Assembly (NCBI GenBank): GCA_032871835.1
Contig: CM065301.1
Span: 16,385,291 to 16,449,290 of the forward strand
Source of the DNA: Dipteronia dyeriana
Lineage: Eukaryota > Streptophyta > Magnoliopsida > Sapindales > Sapindaceae
Direction of reading: 5' to 3'
Length of the DNA: 64,000 bases
Position 1 is the stretch's first letter; each line of letters starts with the position of its first letter. Shown here piece after piece: positions 59,291 through 64,000 of this stretch. The notes under the pieces were generated by a model. It was not told the DNA's origin, did not search any database, and saw only the letters and a list, made by a program, of their open reading frames with translations. The position numbers and the translations under genes were made by a program.

Positions 59291-60783
59291 ACATAAAATT
59301 AAATAATAACATTAAAAGAAAAATTTACCTTTAAACTTTGGTGTGTTTGTGGAAAATTTAGAGAATAATAGATAGATAATAGGAAATTAGTAATATAGTA
59401 TTAGAATTTGTGTAGAGAGAGTAAGAATTGAATTATGAAATTGTGTAGAGGATTGGAGAGATTGAGAGAATGAGAGAAAGTGATTGGAAAATGGAATAGA
59501 TAGGAGTATTTATAGGAAATTTGAAATTGTGGTTAAAAATATAAAATAGAAGAATTGAGGGGGCAGAATGTAATTTTTTTTAAACCAACGGTTAAAATTT
59601 CAACCGTTGGATTAAAATAAAAATATTGGTTGGGCCCAACGGTCGGCACGAGCATGCCGACTGTTAGTCTGAGCATGCCGGATCGTCGAGCTGTTCCGGG
59701 CAGGCATGTCGGAACCTTTTCCTAGGGCCCTGCACGTGACACGCATAGGGGTCGTGCCTGGCACGATACGCCCCACATGTTGGCCGGTCCATTTTTACAC
59801 CACTATCACCAACTCAACCAACATCGTCACTCCATCAACGATGAAGGTTTTGAGAGAGGGAATCAAGAGACCGAAATATAAAAAGAAATCATTAAATGAG
59901 TGTTTTTTTTTAAAAAAAATACTTTGATTTTCTTCTTTGTTGATAAATTTTAAGGATTTAATCGTTTGGAAAATGGTAGAGAGGTGTATGCGATAAGATG
60001 CATCTGGCTATTTTTTTTTCCTTCTTGTTGTGTGGTTAGCTTTTGAGTTTCACCATTATAAAGCCTATAATTTTGTAATAGGTTTTTTTTGTTTGTAAGA
60101 ATCTGCAATTTTGTTCTTGGAGTTAATTTGGGTTTTTTTGTTTGGTTGGTTATGATGAAGATTTGTTTAAGGAAGAAATGGATGGGTTGGTGATAATGTT
60201 GGGGATGAGGGTGTGAACTTGTAATTAAGTTTCAAATTGAAGATGGAGTTGATGATATTGTTGGAGATGGAGATTGAGATACATTTTTTAGTTTTAATTT
60301 AATTTTTTTTAATAAATTAATAATAATTTTATTTTTGATTATATGGTAAGGATAAATTTGTCATTTTAAATATTTGGTAAGTCAAAGGGTATGTTAGTAT
60401 TGAATTTATGAAACTTATAGACATTTTATCTAAAAGAAAAAAAATCAAGATACTTTAATGCAATTAATCCTAATTAAAACAATGTGAAAATTATTCGTGA
60501 TAATTATCGCAAAGGGAAGTATAATTTAGTCCTAGCTTTTGACGAATTATACATTTTCTTAAGACATAATTCCAGAATTTATACATCAAATTATGATGTT
60601 GTTTAAATTTATCCCTTCTTAATAAGTTACCTGGATTCCCTCTTGTATGAAACTATTAGCCATTTTCCTCATTTTGTTAGATTTTCCGTTAAAAACTCTT
60701 TTTAACAATTAGAGTGTATTGTAGATACGTTGAATGTACATGAATGAGAATTAATTTAGAATAGTAAAAAAAAAAGTAAATCA

Positions 60784-60950
60784 ATAAGAATAATGATGGT
60801 TAGTACCCAAAATACTGACTCATCAACGAGAGTGTTGCATGTGGACTTTTTTCTTTTACTCTTTGTATTTATCTCACAATTAGATCACGTGCTACATTCC
60901 TATTGGTGGGGTTAGCATTTTGGGCACTGACCCAAGCATTATTCAAATAA
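60784..60950. mobile_element. MITE of ~165 bp, copy 1
   Basis: AATAATGATGGTTAGTACCC on the left and the inverse of AATAATGCTTGGGTCAGTGCCC on the right. Inner text CCCAAAATACTGACTC mirrors CCCAAAATGCTAACCCC. The right end is also the target of the 862-bp foldback element. Confidence 0.6.
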
Positions 60951-61812
60951 GGGGTAATTTTATTAAAGTCCCTACTTTTTGGTGAATTGTCATCTATTTA
61001 AATGTCTTTGTTATATTAGCAACTTAAGTCCCTTGTTTTTCAAAAATACATCACTTTAGTTCATTTGACCAAAATACTAATAATCAACTCTAACTATATG
61101 TATATATATAAATACAATTTTACTCTTGTCAAAATGATTACCTGAGTTTCAAAATAAATAATATTAAAATGATTTATAAAAATAAATAAACAATAAAAAA
61201 TATTTTCTTAAAAAAGAAAAAAAATTAAGAACAATAAAACTAATGGATTATGGAAAATATAAAGTTAAAATAAATAATAAATTGAAAGTATTTTTTTAAA
61301 ATTAAAATTATTTCAAAAAATAAAAAAGAAAGTTTTTTGTAAGTGAATGGATCTCCACCGTTGGATTTCGATCGATCCAATGGTGACGAACCATTTACTT
61401 TTTAAAAAAAAATTGAATAACTTTCTATTTTTTGGATTTTTTAAATTTATGAAAACACTTTCGATTTATATTTTATTTTAATTTTATATTTTTACATAAT
61501 CCATTAGCTTTTTCTCCATTTTTCATTATTTTTTTTCATTTTTAGAAAATAATTTTTAGTTGTTTATTTATTTTTATAAACCATTTAAATATTACTTATT
61601 TTTTATACTCAATAAATCTTTTTGACAAGGGTAAAATTATACTTATATATATATATATATATAGTTAGAGTTGACTATTAATATTTTGATCAAATGGACT
61701 AAAGTGATGTGTTTTGAAAAAAAAAACAAGGGATTTAAGTTGCTAATATAACAAAGAGGTTTAAATATGTGACATTTCACAAAAAAAGTAGAGAATTTAG
61801 TGAAATTACCCC
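60951..61812. mobile_element. 862-bp fully palindromic foldback element
   Basis: The two arms of about 430 bp mirror each other from the ends (GGGGTAATTT...) to the centre near 61370 (GTTGGATTTCG / ATCGATCCAATGG). The ends touch TTCAAATAA on the left and TTCAATAA on the right, a 9-bp TSD with one A lost. Non-coding. Ends and TSD length suggest a Mutator-like MITE. Confidence 0.82.
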
Positions 61813-61861
61813 TTCAATAATAAAACACAATAATGATTTTTTTTATATATATATAAAAACA

Positions 61862-61953
61862 ATGCTTGTGTAATACTAAAGGTACTGACCCTACCAATGA
61901 ATTGTTGACACTTGACCCATTTTGAAAGAATGCAAAGAGATAAATTTAAAAAG

Positions 61954-62014
<61 letters not shown>

Positions 62015-62084
62015 CATGCCAATACCCCATTTGTGGGTCAGTATATTGGGTACTTACCAATTAGTAGGTCAGTACCCAAGCATT
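61862..62084. mobile_element. MITE, copy 2, with (TA)n core
   Basis: AATGCTTGTGTAATACTAAAGG on the left and the inverse of AATGCTTGGGTACTGACC on the right. The inner GGTACTGACCCTACCAAT mirrors ATTGGTAAGTACCC. Same family as 60784-60950. Confidence 0.6.
61957..62013. repeat. (TA)n microsatellite
   Basis: About 28 TA units inside the MITE. Confidence 0.96.
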
Positions 62085-62177
62085 TTCCTTTTGAAAAACA
62101 AAAATTATTAAATGGTTGGGAATTTTTTATAGTAAATTAATGGCCTCGTATTCGTAAATTTATACTTCAATAAATTC

Positions 62178-63742
62178 GGGGTGAAATCCATTTTAGTCCA
62201 TCTAGTTTGACATATAACACAAAATGGTCCCTCAGTTTTCAGTATTATATTGGCAGGTTCCTCCAGTTCCTAAAAATGTGTACATTTTGGTCCATGCCGT
62301 TCAATTTCATTAGAGATTTCAATGATTCTGTCAGTGTTGTAAAGATAAAACGATAGCTTACGTAAAAAATATAAAAATCTGATTAAAAATTAATTATTAA
62401 TTAATTTAACTTAAAAATAAACATTAAAAATAAAAATCTTATCACACCATTCTGTCTTCTTTCTCTCCTCTCTCACTCACTATTCATCACACCATTTCAT
62501 AAAAAAAAAAAAAAAAAAAGAAGTTTTAATTCAAACCTTAGATTCATCACACCACTTCAACATTAACATGAATACAAATCCATATTTTTTTTAGTAAAAG
62601 CCCCCAAATTAATTTTTTCAAACAATAATACCAGTTGTTGAACTACAATGAAATAAAACAACACCCAACACCAGACCCACCAGTTCATCAATATCATGAA
62701 TCATCACAAACCCATAAATCGCAGTTCATCAACACCTAAATGATTCAACCACCACCACAACACCCATACCCATAACCGAACTGCCATCTTCACCATACCC
62801 AAACCCATACCTAAAACCCAGAACCAAAAAACCATAACACCACACCATCTACCACCTCTACGAACGCCGATCTTTCCTAGCCAACGAGATCCGAAGAGAT
62901 CTCGACCGCCATATCTCTCTCTTTCTATCCATCTCACACACTCTCTCTTCGAATTTCTCTCCTATTCCCTTTTCTCTTTCCCATTCGTTAGCGAGCTCTA
63001 CGGTGTTGATGTTCAATTTTGTTAGATTTGGTTCGATTTTAGGAGATCTAATAGTTAGGTTTGATAGATGAGGAGAGAGAGAGAGTAAAGAGAGAGAGAG
63101 AAAGACGATTCCATCTTCGACGTCATCAATCCTCAACTCAAACCAAATTCAGATCTTCAACGATGGGGTTGGTTGACAGTGGGTGTTTGGGGGTGGTTGA
63201 CAGCAGGGGTGGTTAATGATAGGGGCGGTGGTGTGTTTGTGGGTGGCTAGGGTTTGGGAGATGTGGGAGATAATGAAATTGTTTGCTAGGGTTTGGTGAT
63301 GATGAAATCTGACGATTGCTTCTTCTTCTTTTTTTCTTTTATTAATCTGATAAGAAACTAGAGATTGGAAGATATATCGAATTTTTTTAGTTTGGAGATT
63401 TTTTGTTTATCGATGATTTTGTTTGTGATTGAATATAGGTTTGGTTGATTGGGATGGTTCTGGGGTTGGTTGAAGATGAATGAATTTTGATTTCAGGGTT
63501 AAAAGATAATTGTTTTAGTTTTTTTTTTTTTTGAATTACAATTATATTTATTTCATTATATTTTTCTTCTTTTGTTTAAAACAAAAATCAGGGGCAGCAT
63601 TGTCATTTGACCCTCTGTCCCGTCAGATTTCACTTTTTCAACGGAAATCGTGATAGAAGGACTAAACAAGACAATTCTAAAAACTAAAAAATCGGTTTGT
63701 GTATTAGATCAAACTAGAGGGACTACAATGAAATACACACAT
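62178..63742. mobile_element. MULE-like non-autonomous element, ends approximate
   Basis: Left text AAATCCATTTTAGTCCATCTAGTTTGA mirrors the right end (inverse reads ATTTCATTGTAGTCCCTCTAGTTTGA), followed by AACACAAA / ATACACAAAC on both sides. The interior has (GA)n tracts and GGGTGGCTAGGGTTTGGGAG, which also occurs in the element at 17.9-19.6 kb. No transposase and no clear TSD. Confidence 0.6.
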
Positions 63743-64000
63743 AGATCCGTGCATTGCGACTTGCGAGTATTTAAGATTTATCTCAACAAACTCAGGAAAA
63801 AAACAAAACAAAAAAGAAATATGGGTATATATCTGTGAGAATAATTATAGGGTCGCAATTTAAGTTTATTCGGCAAATGGGAAAATGTCAATAAAATCTA
63901 TTACCAAATTGCACGAGGATTTTGAAAAAGAAAGGATCTCCCCAGAGGGTTGATGCTCAAACATATAAAGCAGAATGTACTACAGTAATGAATCATTAAA
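63743..64000. other. Right-edge spacer, no gene seen
   Basis: AT-rich, no recognisable frame. Confidence 0.55.

Larger units (their letters stand above)
55862..59805 (-). mobile_element. hAT element, 3944 bp, with perfect 8-bp TSD
   Basis: Terminal repeats TAGTGGTGTAAAA at both ends (inverted). Flanked by TCACCAAC on both sides (55854-55861, 59806-59813), the 8-bp TSD of hAT. Subterminal regions are G/C-rich with repeated GCACG, GGCCC and GCATGCC motifs, in contrast to the AT-rich surroundings. The transposase gene on the minus strand is full-length in layout but carries stops, so this copy is no longer autonomous. Confidence 0.95.
55193..60470. mobile_element. MULE-like element with perfect 9-bp TSD, hosting two other elements
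   Basis: Ends GGGTTAATTGCA and the inverse of GGATTAATTGCA, with similarity continuing inward over about 90 bp (TTTCATAAATTC in both arms). Flanked by TAATTAAAA on both sides (55184-55192 and 60471-60479). A 9-bp TSD is the mark of Mutator-like elements. Without the nested elements it is about 0.95 kb and non-coding. Confidence 0.88.

Overview
The window looks like AT-rich nuclear DNA of a eudicot. The evidence is two spliced exons of a YABBY transcription factor (a seed-plant family), two F-box/PP2-B (phloem lectin) genes with the usual plant three-exon layout, and nested plant transposons of the Tat-type Gypsy, Copia, MULE, hAT, CACTA and PIF/Harbinger groups. I cannot name the species. Only two loci look like working host genes: the YABBY gene at the left edge (incomplete, minus strand) and one of the two PP2-B genes (minus strand, about 52.5-53.7 kb). 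Most of the rest is mobile DNA, its remains, or AT-rich spacer.

Layout. 0-3 kb: YABBY2-like exons 1 and 2 with a 2 kb first intron and a purine-rich leader. 3-12 kb: small foldback repeats, a 2.6 kb MULE-like element split by a 1.46 kb CACTA element, and a 1.15 kb AT-rich element that has an inverted relative at 49.3 kb. 12-17.6 kb: a decayed MULE of the kind that carries DUF1985/Ulp1-like sequence, with a MuDR transposase N-terminus on the opposite strand and what looks like an inserted piece of mitochondrial DNA. 17.9-22.5 kb: non-autonomous TIR elements. 22.7-26.7 kb: a decayed Copia element with both LTRs. 27.6-28.7 kb: a hAT (TTF-type) remnant. 29.8-32.6 kb: a Harbinger-like element holding a 2.07 kb TG...CA element with a 5-bp target-site duplication (TSD), probably a solo LTR.

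34-55.2 kb is a duplicated PP2-B locus. Copy 1 (35.7-37.0 kb) keeps a TATA-like promoter but has a frameshift and a stop codon; a LINE fragment sits behind it and a 9 kb Tat-type LTR retrotransposon sits upstream. Copy 2 (52.5-53.7 kb) encodes a complete 260-residue protein, but a 1.3 kb Harbinger-like element lies 124 bp upstream of its ATG. 55.2-60.5 kb is a nest: a MULE-like element with a 9-bp TSD holding a small Harbinger-like MITE and a 3.9 kb hAT element with a perfect 8-bp TSD. 60.8-63.7 kb holds further foldback and MULE-like elements.

There is no operon-like cooperation here. The main interest is the order of nesting, readable from exact TSDs and from empty sites in the PP2-B paralogue, the contrasting decay of the two PP2-B copies, the antisense ORF in a retrotransposon that has lost its polymerase, and a hairpin motif shared by several otherwise different TIR elements. 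All boundaries and splice sites were read by eye from the sequence; no alignment or database search was run.
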